A program made the position numbers and the translations under genes. From assembly GCA_000320605.2 (NCBI GenBank), contig KB445803.1, forward strand, positions 741,140 through 805,139: a DNA stretch of 64,000 bases, read 5' to 3'. Below, one piece after another: positions 1 to 12,883 of this stretch (positions within the stretch are counted from its first letter, which is position 1; each line of letters opens with the position of its first letter). The notes below the pieces were generated by a model that was not told the DNA's origin, did not search any database, and was given only the letters and a program-made list of their open reading frames with translations. Origin of the DNA: Gelatoporia subvermispora B. Lineage: Eukaryota > Basidiomycota > Agaricomycetes > Polyporales > Gelatoporiaceae.

Positions 1-3000
1 ACGTGGGCACGACAGCGTCGAGAACGCTGAAGGAGTCAATCAGATCCTGACCGAATTGCTTTTCCAGTGCGCTGTCCATGGAAGCGATGGAATCTGCGAA
101 AGTGTGAGGAACTGGCATAATTTGACTGTTAACGGCACGCACCTGTGGCGCAGGCGCTCAAGAGCCCACCCGCCATAGAATGCCACATCTTCGGTACCAC
201 ATCAAGAAGACGTGGCCCAAACTTGACCGAGAGCTCCTCGAATGCCAATCGCGCACCACGACGGGACAGACGCGCTTTGGCTGCATCCTCGGCACTGGGC
301 GGAGGTTGTGATCCCTCGCTGGCCAATTTCGAGAACGAAAGAATGCCACCCAAGTGCTTTTTCGCGTAAGAAAAAGTCGGCGTTTGGCCCACGTCCTGGC
401 ACAGGAAAGTGCAGAGGTTCTTGACAATCTTATCCGGAGGTTGGGTAAGATCTCTTTTAACGCAGAATTCGACGAAGGCAGCCACTGCAACAGCGGAACG
501 CTTCTGAAGATCCACGTTCTCTTCGGTCTACGGGTAAGGTCAGTAAGTAAGTGATCGCTGGATGGGTTAGGCAAAAATATCCACCTTGATGCTGTTCATG
601 ATACCCTTGACAATGGGGCTGACTTTGTCCGGAGTACCCTTTAACGCGATGAATGCCGCGGCGAACGCGGCCGAGACGCGGGTATCATACTGCGCCTTGA
701 CCTCAATGTATCGTTCAATGTTCGTGACGATCTTGGTGCGCTTGTCCTTAATAGTTGCGACCTCGCGCTTCTTCGTCTTGCCCAGGCTGTCCTTTAGCTT
801 GTTGAACATGTCACCCACAGCCGCCTGCGCCGTCTCGATCGTGAAGCAACCCTGACGTGTGCCGGTGACGTCGATCTCCATGCCTAGCGAGGGTACAGAT
901 GTCTGTGGGATCTTACAATCGTACACGAACGACTGCAGGAGGTTGGTACATTCGACGTGCAGGCGCCCAAGCGTGAACGCCATCTCGTGATACGCCGCGG
1001 GCGGGTCGTTCTGCAGCCAGAGCAGCGTCTTATTGCTGAGCTCAGCTGCGAGGGGTGAGGCTTCGATGAGGAGAGGTGCTGAAGGATCCGCGCTGGCGCT
1101 GTACTCTCTCGCCCACTCTTCTGAGATGATCGCAGCCAAAAACTTCTGAAGCATGCTAGTGGATTCGAGGTAGTGGACAAGGATTGGGCGGAAGAGATCG
1201 TCCCGGGGTTGGATCCCATTCTGAACGAAGTGTCAATCTCTTGTCTAAATTCATATTATATGCAATGCTTACTGTAACGGGCCAGAAGACAACAACGTAT
1301 GCCAGAGCCGTGGCAGCCGCGATCCGAGCCTTCAAGACAGTCTCTACGGTCACGAGAGACAAGTCCTGCGCTAACATATTCTTGTCCACGTTGTGCCGCT
1401 CGCCTGGGTCGATTGTCGACGTTGGGTCGTAGAACGTGGACGCGTCCAAGGGTAAACCAAGCGGTGTCATGATCACAGCGTACCACTCAAGCAAGACCTG
1501 CTGCGTAATCAATGTCTCCATCCAACCTGGAGTGACTGCAAGAATCGTCAAGACCAGTCGCCACGCCGTTAGGGTGGCATCACGGACGTCAGAGCGTTCC
1601 TCGACAATGAGATTTTGGAACAGCAAGCGGAGGAAATTGACAGAGATCCAGTCTTTGGGGAGTGTAGGGACAGTCATAAAGGTGTGCAGCGTCTTCACGA
1701 CAGCCAGACGAACGTTGGCGATCGTGTGGCGGAAGAAGGGGAACAACGTGGGTGCAAGGGTGGTGATTGGTTGTCTGTGGCTTCCTTAGTTGATAGTGCG
1801 AAATTATGAACTGGAAGAGATACGAACGAGCTTGTCTGATCGACGAATATCTGGATGACTTCGTCGTTGGTGACCAGCTTCCCTGATAACCGCATTAGGA
1901 TACGCAACACGAACATAAGCTGCTTGATTTACCAAGAAGGTCCATGACGGCTCCAACACTGGAGCTCAAGTCGTCCTTCATGTCGCTCAAACAATGCCAC
2001 AAAACAGCCAGAACACGACTGAGTTCTTCGGGGAGCTGCTTAACGAGGTGCTCTGCTACCGGCAAGAGACAGGACGCGGCAACTGATCGAACATCGTCAT
2101 CTCGGTCACCCAGTCTAGTATCCAAACTCAGTGACTATCCATGACCATGTTTCGCCGCCACTTACCCAAGCACAGCCGCATCAACCACCCCTCTCAAAAG
2201 CTCCTTGCCGCCTTCGTTGTGCTTGCTGTCCTCCTCCATGAGGTCGAAAGAGACGAGGTCGTTCCTCACAGCGACTTCGTACTTGATGCCGAGGAGACCG
2301 GCGTGACGGATCTCCCAGACGTGACCCTTCTCGCCGTTGGCATTGCCAGGTTTGCCCTGCGCAGGTTTCGTGACGGGAAAATCTTGCCTGATCATCTCCA
2401 AGAGAATGGAGTGTATTTGAAGGACAGATCTCCGGGGCATGTGCAGGAGAAGAGAAGCCAGTGTCTGAGAGACAGTCTCTCTGACTGGAGCTACAACCTA
2501 CGGAGGTGTGGGTACACAGACACGGAATACACATGCAGGCACCACTAACCTGGTCGGAGACGAAATCCCCAAATCTGTCAAGGACGAAAATGCAGAGAAA
2601 CTTGACAGCAAGGTCGTTGCACCACTTTTCATGGGCAATCTGGTTCTCCTCCCAGGGTACCCCGACTGCGTAGAGCTGTCAGTTGAATCCCGTATCTAGA
2701 TGACGTGCGCTTACTGACCTCGCATCCCGCCATACTTTCCCTGCAGCTTGAGAACCTCCCTGAGCGCCATGGCAGCACCATGCCTGACCTCCCATGCAGG
2801 GCTGAAGACGTCTACTTCTAATATTTTCACGAGCCCGTCCCACACCCAGCAGTCCGGCTCTACCTCTAGTGCTTTTGACTGCTTCTCTGCTTTTGGGATG
2901 ACGGCACCGCCCTTCGAGGGATCGATGACGACCTTCTCCTGCGAGGGTCCTTCTTGTGGCGATTTCGGGCTACCCACACGGCTGATGGGCGACGTAGGCT

Positions 3001-4051
3001 CCTCGACAAGGCGAGCTCTGAATCAAATAATATGAGCTGAACGTCGAAACGTGACTATATGCACTACTCACTTCGTCTGACCGGCGGGAGCCGGGTTAAA
3101 TTTCGCGCCGGAGCCTTGGGCGGGTGGCGGGGCGGCTACGAAGGCGCTGTTCCCCTGCTTGCGTTTCCTCTTAAGACGGTTGCGCTCGCGTGCAGACAAA
3201 GCGGACGTGTCCTCTTCCATGGGCTGCGGTGACTGCGCGGACACCATCGGTGTCGTGGACTTCGAGCGGTCAGACGGGGACTGCTCCTTCTTGACCTTGC
3301 CGTTCTGCGGCGGATTAGGAGGGAGTGCCGGCGCGTCGGGCTCGGACTTGACGGGGGGTTCCATCTCGATGTCTGGGTCCCCCTCCGCGAGCTCTTTGTC
3401 GATGTCCATGTCATCGGCGCCGCCGAAGCTGTCGAGGAAGTCAAGGCCGAGCCGGCCCATGGCTTCCTTCCGCGCCTTCTTCACCTCGGAAGAGTTGGCG
3501 AGAATGCCGGATGGCTTGATGAACTCCTTGCCGGATGATGCGAGTAGGAGTGTCCCCTTTTCCATTAATTCTCGGACGGAGAAAGGAGGGAACTCTGGAG
3601 GAGGTAAAGAAGACACATCATCTATACTCCTCGACGAGGCGTCGGTGCATGGCTGCCACAGCGGGACAAGATGGAAAATGTGTGATAGAGCCGTCGACGC
3701 GGCTGAACGCGTTTCGTACGACTTTGAGTGTAAGTAAGGTAGGATCTGACAACGAGTGTGAGCCTATGTTCGGACCACGTTTTTTGGCTCACATACTCTG
3801 GCGACGACGGCCATTAGCTCCGACCATGCGGTAGAGTCGTTGAGGGTAACATGTTGGCGATTAGTTTTGATATCCTCCTCAACTAGAGTAACATCTCCGA
3901 TTACGCTCTTTGCGGCGAGCTGTGCTAATTGCTTTGCAGCGGTTGTCCTCACAGAGGTCGAGGACCCGGTATCCAGGAGAAGGAGAAGTCTGTCCAATCT
4001 GTGTGCGATGGGACATGAATTGCGATTACTACACCTTCCTGAAAAGGCCAT
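1..4051 (-). CDS. MOT1: MOT1/BTAF1 TBP-associated Snf2 ATPase, N-terminal part (3' end outside window)
   Basis: MOT1 uses ATP to remove TATA-binding protein from DNA and so redistributes TBP between promoters in the nucleus. The start at 4051 lies a few codons before the typical N-terminal motif RLDRLLLLLDTGSS. Further exons on the minus strand carry HEAT-repeat helices: a Lys/Pro-rich acidic linker near 3068-3616, then repeats in 2711-2977, 2162-2440, 1895-2125, 1156-1746, 567-1154 and 129-515. These cover the TBP-embracing HEAT array and the middle DUF3535 region. The Snf2 ATPase motor is not present because the gene runs off position 1. Introns are short GT-AG introns. I see no frame break in the visible part. 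Assignment rests on the N-terminal signature and the order of the HEAT blocks, and I consider it safe. Confidence 0.9.
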
Positions 4052-4765
4052 ACCTGGACGTCATGGGCGCACAGGATCGGCTACCGGGCCGAGAGCGCCG
4101 GAGCCAGGTCAAAGGCAGTAAACGGGGGTTAGTTCTCACGCTCCCCCGCCACGACTGCACCTTTTATCACCTTCCCTCTGTGACGCAAATTTGTGGGCGT
4201 CACGCGTGACAGCTGTTGCGGTCATCTGGAGGACCCGCGTCTATCCTTGCGAAATACCGTTCCAGAGCCTTCCTGACGCGGTTTCCGAGCAGCTGCGCGT
4301 TCTCCTCGCTGCGCCTCACGACGAGCTCAGTCAAAACTGCGATGCGGACGAGACCCGCGGCGAGTGAAGAGGTGCGGGCGAGACACGCGTAGCGATCACG
4401 CGGCACCGGCTCGGAATCCGCCGCCTATGCCGTAATCATAAATCGTTCAAAGTTATGATGCAAATTTGACAGCCGTCGTGGCTGTTTGGGTCGGCTTGGG
4501 CCTTGCGCTTCGTTCTTCGCCACTCGTTATATTGTGAACATCGAGCTCGTACATATGCCCTCTCTTGTGATGCTTAGCAAGAGCTAACGGGGCTGCTTCG
4601 TGGAGCTCTTGTGCTTTTGTTATTCGCGGCAATCTCAAAGGACCGGAGGATTAACGATGCCGCCAACTTGGCTCACGGATGCTTCGAGCGCCGTGTTATG
4701 CGTGCTCGATGTCCTGCCAGAGAACGACTCAAGTCGTGAGTTAACAATCAGATTGTTCAAGTCAC
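4052..4765. other. Divergent intergenic region MOT1 / JmjC gene
   Basis: This stretch separates the divergent MOT1 and JmjC starts and presumably holds both promoters. Short open frames on the minus strand at 4200-4406 and 4453-4638 begin with GTG and TTG rather than ATG and match nothing I know. No RNA gene or repeat was seen. Confidence 0.5.
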
Positions 4766-6182
4766 ATGCGCACTGAAGCGTACATGAAAGTAGGAGATGA
4801 ACACGTAGCCGTATTGCGGGAGTCTGCGCATCTGCTGGCCTCAGACCCACGTTCGCATTCCGTACTGCGCGAGAGATTGGGCCCGCTCCTCGAGAGGCTA
4901 CATATGGAAATGTCACAGTCTTCTGGTCCAGCATTGACCCGTTTGAGAAACGCGTACACAGACGGGTGTATTCTGCAATCCTTGGCAGACGCGTTCGACT
5001 GTTATGACACGCGCGCCGAAGCATCCGCGTTGTCCAGCGTCGCATGGCTGGACAAGGCCATCATCATCGCAGGTGCTCCAGGCGAAGGAAAACTAGATTT
5101 CATCCTTGACATCATCGAAAGGGTCCAAGCGGAATTCCTGAGGCAGTGCATTGAAGACATCCCGAGCGACTTACCTCCGGAGTTTCCTCAACGCGGAATG
5201 AATCTTCTCAGCCACCTGCCGACTGCAGCAAACGCCATTCCGCGCTTGGATCGTCCTCCTTCTCTGTCAGCTTTTGTCTCTCACATGGCCCACCAACCTT
5301 TCATTTTACCTGGCTTCATTCGCGACTGGCCCGCGCTCAACGAGCACCCTTGGCGATCTCCACACTATTTACGCTCTGTTGCTGGACCTGGCAGGATAGT
5401 TCCGGTTGAAGTTGGGGATGACTATAGGACAGACGACTGGACACAGATGCTTATGCCTTGGACCGAATTCTTGGATAGCGTCATGCCACCGGTGCAAACT
5501 ATGCACGCTTCGGATCAGCCTACCCTATACCTCGCACAGCACAACTTGTTCCACCAGTTCCCGGCTTTGCGAGCTGACGCTATCATACCTGACTACGTCT
5601 ATTCTTCTCTATCTCCGCCACCTGACTTTCCGCACTATGAGCCACCTACGAATGCAGATCAACTTGTGATGAATGCCTGGTTAGGTCCTGCGGGTACTAT
5701 TTCCCCAGCGCATACAGTAAGTTCGCGGCATTCACTAACGACGTAATTGCACCACTAAACAATCTTGTGTTATAGGATCCGTTTTACAACTTTTATGGTA
5801 AGTCTCCCCACTTTCGATGACAAACGGCGATTGAATATTCGCAGCGCAAGTTGTAGGTCGCAAGACAATATGGCTGGCACCGCCGGACACAAGTCCGTCC
5901 ATGTATCCTTATCCTCCGCCCGATGTGACATTGGACCAGCCGCATAACCCCGCGTCTAATCATACAAACCCTTCCATGAGCAATACTTCACAAGTCGACG
6001 TGTTCCGTGCCTCGGACCAAAGCAGCACGAATCGAACACCATTCTCTGCATTCTGGGAAAACGTGGTTAATCGAGCAATGTGTACCACGCTGGAGCCGGG
6101 GGATCTGCTCTTCTTTCCCCCGGGCTGGTGGCACGCGATGCGCAGCGAGGAGACGAGCTTCTCGGTATCTATGTGGTTCTGA
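4766..6182 (+). CDS. JmjC-domain protein, KDM8/JMJD5-like 2-oxoglutarate oxygenase
   Basis: Predicted Fe(II)/2-oxoglutarate dioxygenase of the JMJD5/KDM8 type (protein hydroxylase or arginyl/lysyl-directed enzyme in this family). Three exons, 4766-5716, 5776-5797 (only 22 nt) and 5845-6182, give 436 aa. The N-terminal half is helical. The JmjC domain starts near QPFILPGFIRDWPALN. The iron ligands are visible as HTD, with the first intron directly between HT and D, and as the late His in FPPGWWHAMRSEE. The sequence LGPAGTISPAH matches the family. The tiny middle exon joins in frame to read DPFYNFYAQVVGRK, which supports the model. The start is the first ATG in the open frame, and a second Met six codons later is possible. 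The protein substrate cannot be told from sequence. Confidence 0.88.
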
Positions 6183-6673
6183 GCATACTCGGGAATAGAG
6201 GGTAGAAATACAACAGCGACGAGTAATTGGATCGATATTAGACGTCCAGACACTGCATGTGCATATGTGACTTCCGGGTATTTCGCTGTCACGACCCAGG
6301 CACTTCCGAGCCGTGTTGATTGTTTCCATGATAGACAAGCTAGTTGTATCCGTCTCTGTCATATATCATCGATTCATCTGGGGCCGGACGCCTTATGTCT
6401 GCCACGATGCTGCGAAAGCGTGCGCAGCAATCAGTAACGCCTGCCAGCAAATATCTGGCATTCGACAGTGGCTGTGGCGTCGAAATCGACAAAAGGTCCA
6501 CCGGCAAGTCACAGCGGCGCCACTTTCACAGTGATACCCTCAGCAATTGCCGGCGGTGCATCCATTCCAATTCACCAGTATAGATCGCACTCTAATACTC
6601 TAGGACTCTCGGATCCTAATCGACTGCATCGCGCACCTGAAGTCAACCGCAATCTCTCCGGTGCTAGTTGGTC
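6183..6673. other. Intergenic region between JmjC and TBC genes
   Basis: About 490 bp with the 3' region of the JmjC gene and the upstream region of the TBC gene. Open frames here are short and unrelated to known proteins. No RNA gene, terminator or repeat recognised. Confidence 0.4.
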
Positions 6674-9489
6674 ATGGCGGAAGGGCGCACGAGGCCTGCT
6701 GTCAAAGAGATCAAGTCCGTCGCACGCTTGAGAACTATCTGAGAGGCCTCCAGTTGTAACCTCGCGTGATCATAGGGGTGCATATAACTCCCTCTTTAAC
6801 GCTTCGCAGAGCCTGTCCAAGGCGAGGGATGCCGCGCTCGGGGGCCGCTTGTTCCACACGTCGGACGAGGCGGCAGGCGTCACGGGGAGGAGCCTTGCTT
6901 GGAAGGTGCGTAGCGCATCTTGACCATTTGTGCGGCGCTGACAATGCGCGTTGGATGATAGCTCTTCTTGCTGAGCACGGAGCCGTTGCAGGGCGCGGCC
7001 GATGAAGATGTGACGGCCCCGCTCGAGGCAGTGCGTAAAGCGCGCAAGGACTATGCGAAACTGCTACTAGAGTACATGCGCGCGCCGGATGGCAGCTACG
7101 AGGACGGGTTTATCATCCCTGGGACGAAGGCCTCACCGGTCCGGGCTGAACGAGCGAGCCAGAACCTCGAGAAGAACAACCCGCTAAGCCTCCATGATGA
7201 GGTAATGTCCATCCTGTCGCGCTGCCATCTTGTTGTCTTATCGCCGCCTCGTTAGAACCCGTGGACGAAGTGGTTCGCATCTGTTGAGCTGCGGAAAACG
7301 ATCTTACAAGATGTGGAACGCACGTAAGTGCGTCGGTTCCCTTGCGATATCTATGCTTAGACCCTCTCGTAGCTTCCCTGATATCGGATACTTTCGAGAC
7401 ACGGAAGTGCAGACACAGCTCACGAACATCCTCTTCCTCTACTCCGTCATGCATCCCGACATCGGGTACCGGCAAGGCATGCACGAGCTGCTTGCGCCGC
7501 TATACTACGCGATCGACTACGACTCCATCCCGGACGAAGGTGATGACGGGGACGACGTGAACGTCGTCGAGTTCTGCTCAAGGTCGTGGATCTCGGCGGA
7601 TGCCTGGGCACTTCTCGAGTCCGTCATGCGCGGTGTGGGCCGTTGGTATGAGTGGCGAGAGAAGACAGCCGTGGAGGTCTCGCCCCTCGCGTCTCATGTG
7701 AATCTCACAATACCGTGGGGCGAAGCTAGCATGAAGCCGTTCGTTGCGCCGATTGTGGAAGCGTGCAACAGGGTGCAGTCGACACACCTCAAGACCGTAG
7801 ACCCGGAGCTGTGGCGGCGAATGCAGAGTGCTGGAATCGAGCCTCAGATCTACGGAATGTAGGAGAGACTGCTCAAGTAGTGCTCTTAGAATGAACTGAA
7901 GCTTGTCCATCAGACGGTGGCTGCGGCTCTTATTCACTCGGGAATTCAACATGCACGACTCAATGATGCTCTGGGATGGCCTATTTGCTTGCGACCCATC
8001 CTGCACTCTCGCTGAGTGGATATGCGTAGCAATGCTGATCCGAATCCGAAACAAGCGTGCGTACTCCGATACGTCCTCCGCCCATACGCTAACACTGTCA
8101 GGTAGTGATACCCTCCGATTACAGTGGTCAACTCACGTACCTCTTGCGATACACGCCCGTCTCAGACCTGTCCCAGTCCACTGATACAACTGTCCACCAT
8201 ATGACTCTTCTTTTGCGCCAAGCGCTCACGCTGCAGATTGCGCCCAGTCCTGCTACAGGGACGACCATAATCCACGAGAACTATAACACGCTGAATATCC
8301 CGATCGAGGTGCCTGAGCCCCCGCCTCCGCCTGCACGTCGCAGGCCGCGGCCTGGAGAGAGGGGACAGTCCTTCTCGGGAGTCGAGGTCAGAAGTCCTAG
8401 AAGTGACCAAGGAGTTGCGAAAGCCGGACATTCGCGTCAGCTCTCTGCCTCGTTGGGCCTCCCAGAGATGATCGCTAGAGGTCTGCTAGAGAAGGGAGAG
8501 AACCTTGGGATCAATAAGACTGTCATGAATGCTGTGTCTGAGCTGAGAGTGAGTGCAAGTGACATCGTTGTCTTGCGATCTTTGCTCACTTCCTGCAGCG
8601 CAATTTACCTGATTTGGCGACCTCCTTGGGCCGGTTGCCCATGACCCCGCCCTCGTCCTATGCGGCATATCCACTCGTTGACGAGAGGCCAGCTGGTGAA
8701 CGTCCACCGTGGGAGCCGCGCACTCGCTTCGAAATGGAACGGGATATATCGCAGCTTCGCTCTCTCCAGAAACGGCTCGGAGACTCGGTAGAATGGATCG
8801 TAGACGCATTGCTTCAAGATGAAGGGAGTTCGACTGACGAGGAGAAGACAAACGCGATTCGTAAGAAGAAACGTGAAGCGCTAGAGAGCCTGTCCTACGT
8901 CCGAGATGTACTCAAAGGTAACGCTACGGAGGTTGACGAAGAGAGGCTTGTCGGTGAGGAGGAGTGGAACCGGAGAAAATCGAAAGAGCGGCAGGACAAG
9001 GAGGCAAAGGAGGCTGCTGCTGCTCTGAGTCGTCAAGGGAATACGCCCACACCTCCGCAGCCTGTGGCCACTGCACCAATCCCTGCCTCGCGGTCACCTC
9101 CTGCAAGCTCTCGCGCGGTGCCGGACTACTTCACGCCCCCTCGAGTGCCTCTCCCCAAACTACCTCAGCCCGCCGCACCGCCTGCAGCGGCAGCTTCACG
9201 TCCAACGCCGTTGTCCTCCACCTTCACCTCCTATCCTGTGAACCGAGACCCTGACTTCAACCCGACACCGTACGCACCTTGGAATCACACGCGCACAGAC
9301 TTCTCTGGTGATAATACACCACTCGCCGCGTTGCCTCGGCCACCCCCGCGCACGAGCACGGCACCTGTTCGTGACTTACGTCCTGGTGCGGCGAGCTACG
9401 GGGTGGCTGCGACCTCCGAAACGAATATTTCGCGCGATCAAGCTCCGCGCCGGGTCGTCCAGCACGATCCGCTAGGGGCCATACCGTAG
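6674..9489 (+). CDS. TBC1D5-like Rab GTPase-activating protein
   Basis: TBC-domain protein that should accelerate GTP hydrolysis on a Rab (Rab7 for TBC1D5 in animals, acting with retromer and autophagy). Proposed exons: 6674-6714, 6776-6905, 6962-7201, 7256-7323, 7373-7858, 7914-8056, 8106-8548 and 8599-9489. The first exon is the least certain. It gives MAEGRTRPAVKEIK and then joins AYNSLFNASQSL. Both catalytic fingers are present: the arginine finger in ILQDVERT and the glutamine finger in GYRQGM. The family hallmark IYG-IRWLRLLFTREF is interrupted by an intron at IYGI. The C-terminal third is Pro/Ser/Ala-rich and probably disordered, after a charged helical stretch rich in Lys and Glu near 8820-9020. 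The enzyme looks active. Confidence 0.88.
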
Positions 9490-9808
9490 AGCAGAGACCA
9501 CTTCGCCAATTTTTTTTCGATGTAGAGTGCACACCAAGAATGTAATTTATGTTCTGTATACATGCAATGCAACGAGTAGCCTCGACCAGCTTGTAATTTG
9601 TAGGATATGCAAAGGGCGAGCTGTGATTTGCTGAGAAACTGGGGCGGCAGGGAGCCGCGGCGCGAGGAAAATCACGGGATCGAGTTCGGCGACAGACGGA
9701 ATTTCGGTGGTCGTCACCGACTTGTGCGTCCGTCGAGCATCGACATCCTCTGAACTCTATACCTCCGCCATCGTCGTCGTCGTCGTGCCCGGCGTTCGCG
9801 ACAGCAAA
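9490..9808. other. Intergenic region TBC gene / SDH1
   Basis: Short gap with the TBC gene 3' end and the SDH1 promoter and 5' UTR. A CGTCGT run lies just upstream of the SDH1 start near 9770-9785. No clear TATA box or other element seen. Confidence 0.4.
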
Positions 9809-12281
9809 ATGCTCAGAAAGTCGCTGCAGAGGGCACTCCGCTCCAACACCAAGTCCTTCCACTCCTCCGCCTCTGCGCGGCAAGTGGTCGCGACTAACCC
9901 CGTCAAGGCAGAGGAAGTCAAGGTATGTTTTGGACGAACAATGTATGGGACGGGAGTTAAACGGTGCGGGTAATAGTCGTGGGCATCTGGCAAGTACCCG
10001 CTCATTGAGCACGAGTACGATGCCATCGTTGTGTAAGTCGTCGCGGCGTTCGTTGGCGACACCCGTGTGCTGAACATTTCTTCGTACATAGGGGTGCTGG
10101 AGGCGCGGGTCTGCGTGCAGCGTTCGGTCTTGCGGAGGCTGGATTTAACACCGCGTGTATCACCAAGCTCTTTCCTACAAGAAGTCACACCGTCGCTGCT
10201 CAGGTACGCTCTACCTTCACGTTGCAGTAAATTCGGGCAGAGTCATGATCCTCGAAATGCGCAGGGTGGTATCAATGCTGCGCTGGGCAACATGACTGAG
10301 GATGACTGGCGGTGGCATATGTACGACACTGTCAAGGGATCAGACTGGCTGGGTGATCAGGATGCGATCCACTACATGTGTCGAGAGGCCCCCAACACCG
10401 TCATCGAAGTGAGCTGCCATGTGACCATGCGCCTGCATTACATTCTGACATCACAATTAGCTTGAGCACTTCGGTGTGCCATTCTCGCGAACGAAGGAGG
10501 GCAAGATCTACCAGCGTGCTTTCGGTGGTCAGTCGCTGAAGTACGGCAAGGGCGGTCAGGCCTACCGCTGCGCAGCTGCTGCTGACCGTACCGGTCATGC
10601 GCTCCTCCACACGCTCTACGGCCAGTCCCTCCGCCACAACACCAACTTCTTCATCGAGTACTTCGCGCTCGACCTGATCATGCAGGACGGCGAGTGCGTG
10701 GGTGTAATCGCTTTGAACATGGAGGACGGTACCCTGCATCGTTTCCGCGCGCACAAGACCGTGCTCGCCACCGGCGGTTACGGCCGTGCGTACTTCAGCT
10801 GCACGTCGGCGCACACCTGCTCGGGTGACGGTAATGCCATGGTCGCCCGTGCGGGCCTTCCTCTGCAGGACCTAGAGTTCGTCCAGTTCCACCCCACCGG
10901 TATCTACGGCGCCGGATGCCTCATCACTGAGGGTGAGCTCTCTCGCATTCTGACTTTCGGGCGGCTGCTGACATCAGAATAGGCTCACGTGGTGAGGGAG
11001 GATACCTCCTGAACTCCGAGGGTGAGCGGTTCATGGAGCGTTATGCTCCTACCGCGAAGGACCTCGCGTCGCGCGACGTCGTGTCGCGTAGTATGACGAT
11101 TGAGATCCGTGAGGGCCGTGGTGTTGGTCCTGAGAAGGACCACCTTTACCTGCAGCTCAGCCACCTGCCTCCCGAGGTCCTACACGAGCGTCTCCCTGGT
11201 ATCTCGGAGACTGCTGCTATTTTCTCAGGTGTTGATGTCACTAAGGAGCCCATCCCTGTTCTGCCCACCGTGCATTACAACAGTAAGTCCGTTGACCTGA
11301 TTACCGCGTGCCTTCCTCACACAGCCGCGCAGTGGGCGGTATTCCGACGAAGTACACTGGTGAAGTCATCACGATCGACGAGGTAAGCGGCTATATACAA
11401 TTCACTGAATTGCAACTCAGCAATCTTCTGTAGAATGGCAAGGATAAGACTGTCCCAGGTCTCTACGCCGCCGGCGAGGCCGCTTGCGTGTCGGTCCACG
11501 GTGCAAACCGTCTCGGTGCTAACTCTCTCCTTGATATCGTCGTCTTCGGTCGTGCGTGTGCCCACCACATCAAGGAGACCCTCACCCCCGGCAAACCCCA
11601 CAAGCAGATCCCAGATGAGGCTGGCCTGGAGAGCGTCGAGTTCCTTGACAAAATCAGGACCTCGGACGGCCCTCTCCCTACCGCGAAGGTCCGATTGGAC
11701 ATGCAGAAGGCGATGCAGGCGGATGCCGCTGTGTTCCGGTATATCCCACGATTCTGTCACAATGTGGACTTTACTGAGAATCAATTATCAGTACGCAAGA
11801 GACTCTGGATGAAGGTGTCAAGAAGCTCCGCTCTATCTACAAGAGCTTCGACGATGTTGGCATTAAGGACCGAAGCATGATCTGGAACTCGTCAGTTGCT
11901 GTCTTCTGTTTGGCGCGGAAAGCCCCCTGATTGCCGATCCTTGCAGTGACCTCGTGGAGACGCTTGAACTCCGCAACATTCTCCAGAATGCCGTCCAGAC
12001 CATCACTGCCGCTGCCGCTCGCCAGGAATCGCGTGGTGCCCATGCTCGGGAGGACTACCCTGAGGTAAGTGCAGTCGCATCTCCGACGGCGCTCCAAGTA
12101 TCAGCTTGCTGATACACCACCCGCTCGGTAGCGTGATGACGAGAAGTGGATGAAGCACACGCTCACTTGGCAACACGATGTCAACTCGCCGGAAGTCGAC
12201 ATCAAGTACCGCGGTGTCATCGACAAGACCCTAGACGAGAACGAGTGCAAGGCGGTCCCTCCGTTCAAGCGTGTGTACTAG
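9809..12281 (+). CDS. SDH1: Succinate dehydrogenase flavoprotein subunit, mitochondrial
   Basis: Catalytic FAD subunit of respiratory complex II, oxidising succinate to fumarate in the mitochondrial matrix. Eleven exons: 9809-9922, 9977-10032, 10092-10203, 10265-10408, 10461-10932, 10983-11282, 11333-11382, 11434-11738, 11792-11890, 11947-12064 and 12132-12281. They sum to 639 aa, the usual length for fungal SDH1. The N-terminus is Arg/Ser-rich without acids, as expected for a mitochondrial presequence. The FAD dinucleotide motif [14 protein letters not shown], the covalent-FAD histidine in [10 protein letters not shown] and the HPTGIYGAG and [20 protein letters not shown] motifs are all visible. 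The initiator of [12 protein letters not shown] is split by an intron after its first base. No damage seen. Confidence 0.97.
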
Positions 12282-12883
12282 ACAATATGCGCCGTGGGGA
12301 CGAGTAGGAATGTACATATTACGGTGTTGTAATTCGAAGCAATGTCCTGGTCTCGCTTTCCAATCGCATGGCTTACTACCTCTTGTGCCAAAGTGACCCC
12401 GATGTTCAGATCCATCTGATCAGCTTGGCGCCGCGAAGCGGGCCTCGGAGGGGTAAATAGCTTACGTCATGTCGATACACAAGCTGAGCTCGTTGTAGGC
12501 GCGACGAATGTGTTTCTACTGCGAGCCAGTCGGCAGCCGTGTATCGCCGAAGGCGTTTCACTGCGCGCCCTGCGGCTCCGTGAGGTTTCCTGTAATAGCA
12601 GCGCCTATTCTCTGTGCCCACTTCAATCCCGAAAATATCGCATTGTAGATGTCTCGGCACTGCCTCGAGAAGCGCAGCACGGTAAGTAATGGCATTGATC
12701 CCACCGCTATGTGTGAGTCCGACGCTGGCTTCTCTGAGTGCTTGTATTCGTTGAGGTCATGCCGCGCCCTCATGACTACGCACCTTGCGGCATGTTCTTG
12801 GAAGCGTGTGCCTATCTGCTTAGAAGGACCGAGACGCCTGCAAATCCTTCATATAAATGCACGGTGTGTCGAGGGAGAACATT
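12282..12883. promoter_or_regulatory. Upstream region of P450 A, duplicated upstream of P450 B
   Basis: Blocks here recur in the same order upstream of P450 B. Examples are GTGTATCGCC with its flank (about 12521-12545 versus 15942-15969) and GCTGGCTTCTCTG followed by CGTTGAGGTCATGCC (about 12713-12765 versus 16131-16183). A TATA-like ATATAAAT sits at 12851-12858, about 30 bp before the chosen ATG. Confidence 0.7.

Noticed and set aside
4200..4638. Two short minus-strand frames between MOT1 and the JmjC gene
   Set aside because: Start codons are GTG and TTG, not ATG, and no family is recognised. Splicing them together gave no convincing protein.
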